Position numbers and translations under genes: made by a program
The notes under the pieces: model-generated
The model's input: only the letters and a program-made list of their open reading frames with translations
The model's database searches: none
What the model was told of the DNA's origin: nothing
From: Algibacter luteus
GTDB taxonomy: Bacteria > Bacteroidota > Bacteroidia > Flavobacteriales > Flavobacteriaceae
Direction: 5' to 3'
DNA: 64,000 nucleotides
Assembly: GCF_900141715.1 (NCBI RefSeq)
Contig: NZ_FQYK01000001.1
Coordinates: 558,001-622,000, forward strand
In this document: positions 63,971 through 64,000 of the stretch, in pieces
Position numbering within the stretch: the stretch's first letter is position 1
Layout: every line of letters begins with the position of its first letter

Positions 63971-64000
63971 TCGCTCCCCAATTATTTAAACTAAAATACT

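Overview
The window looks like part of a chromosome from a marine-type member of the Flavobacteriaceae (Bacteroidota). The evidence is low GC, frequent TAnnTTTG-type promoter elements, SusC/SusD/SusE genes, a type IX secretion C-terminal sorting domain, many Bacteroidota lipoprotein signals, and protein families typical of flavobacteria (GH97, a DHS-like protein, UbiA next to mevalonate genes). No phage, insertion sequence, CRISPR array or rRNA is visible. There is one tRNA (Leu, TAG). About 55 genes are supported.

Layout. 1-5170 (all minus): the start of a truncated RMD1/YagE-like gene, a VOC-fold protein, two small conserved unknowns, then an operon of arginine decarboxylase, a deoxyhypusine-synthase-like protein and a GNAT/nitrilase fusion, probably making a polyamine such as homospermidine. 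5171-5685 is a gene-free stretch with a long imperfect hairpin. 5686-13485 (minus): a pseudouridine synthase paralogue that has lost its catalytic Asp, then UbiA prenyltransferase, mevalonate kinase and diphosphomevalonate decarboxylase (isoprenoids), followed by DUF1697, DUF4174, a BaiN-like flavoprotein, GDPD and TesB. 13620-24292: a beta-propeller-like lipoprotein, a very large metallophosphoesterase/outer-membrane-barrel lipoprotein with a possible kinase-like middle region, an aldo/keto reductase, and a redox-repair operon (msrB-msrA-TlpA-like-selO-MsrA-like). After that comes an HD-domain protein fused to a Pycsar-type membrane effector domain, facing a GAF protein.

26761-50735 is an alpha-glucan (starch/maltodextrin) utilisation locus arranged divergently around a LacI-type regulator. 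The plus arm encodes SusC, SusD, a SusE-like protein with three tandem binding repeats and a type IX-secreted GH13 amylase. The minus arm encodes an inner-membrane sugar transporter, beta-phosphoglucomutase, GH65 phosphorylase, GH97, a SusA-like GH13, an esterase with a starch-binding-like domain, and two more GH13 lipoproteins. The inferred flow is surface cleavage, SusCD import, periplasmic trimming to maltose or glucose, import, phosphorolysis to beta-glucose-1-phosphate, and conversion to glucose-6-phosphate. Transaldolase and transketolase genes (50824-53544) follow, separated by a bidirectional terminator.

53806-58974: an endonuclease/exonuclease/phosphatase-family protein, tRNA-Leu, an M20 dipeptidase, a DMT transporter, a DUF4407 membrane protein and a STAS-like protein. 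59264-63870: a secreted NTF2-like protein, then a hydroxyproline catabolic cluster (FAD amino-acid dehydrogenase, 4-hydroxyproline 2-epimerase, ketoglutarate-semialdehyde dehydrogenase) with a DUF1272 zinc-ribbon-like protein at its head. Two copies of a GC-rich dispersed repeat sit just after the stop codons of the UbiA and M20 peptidase genes.
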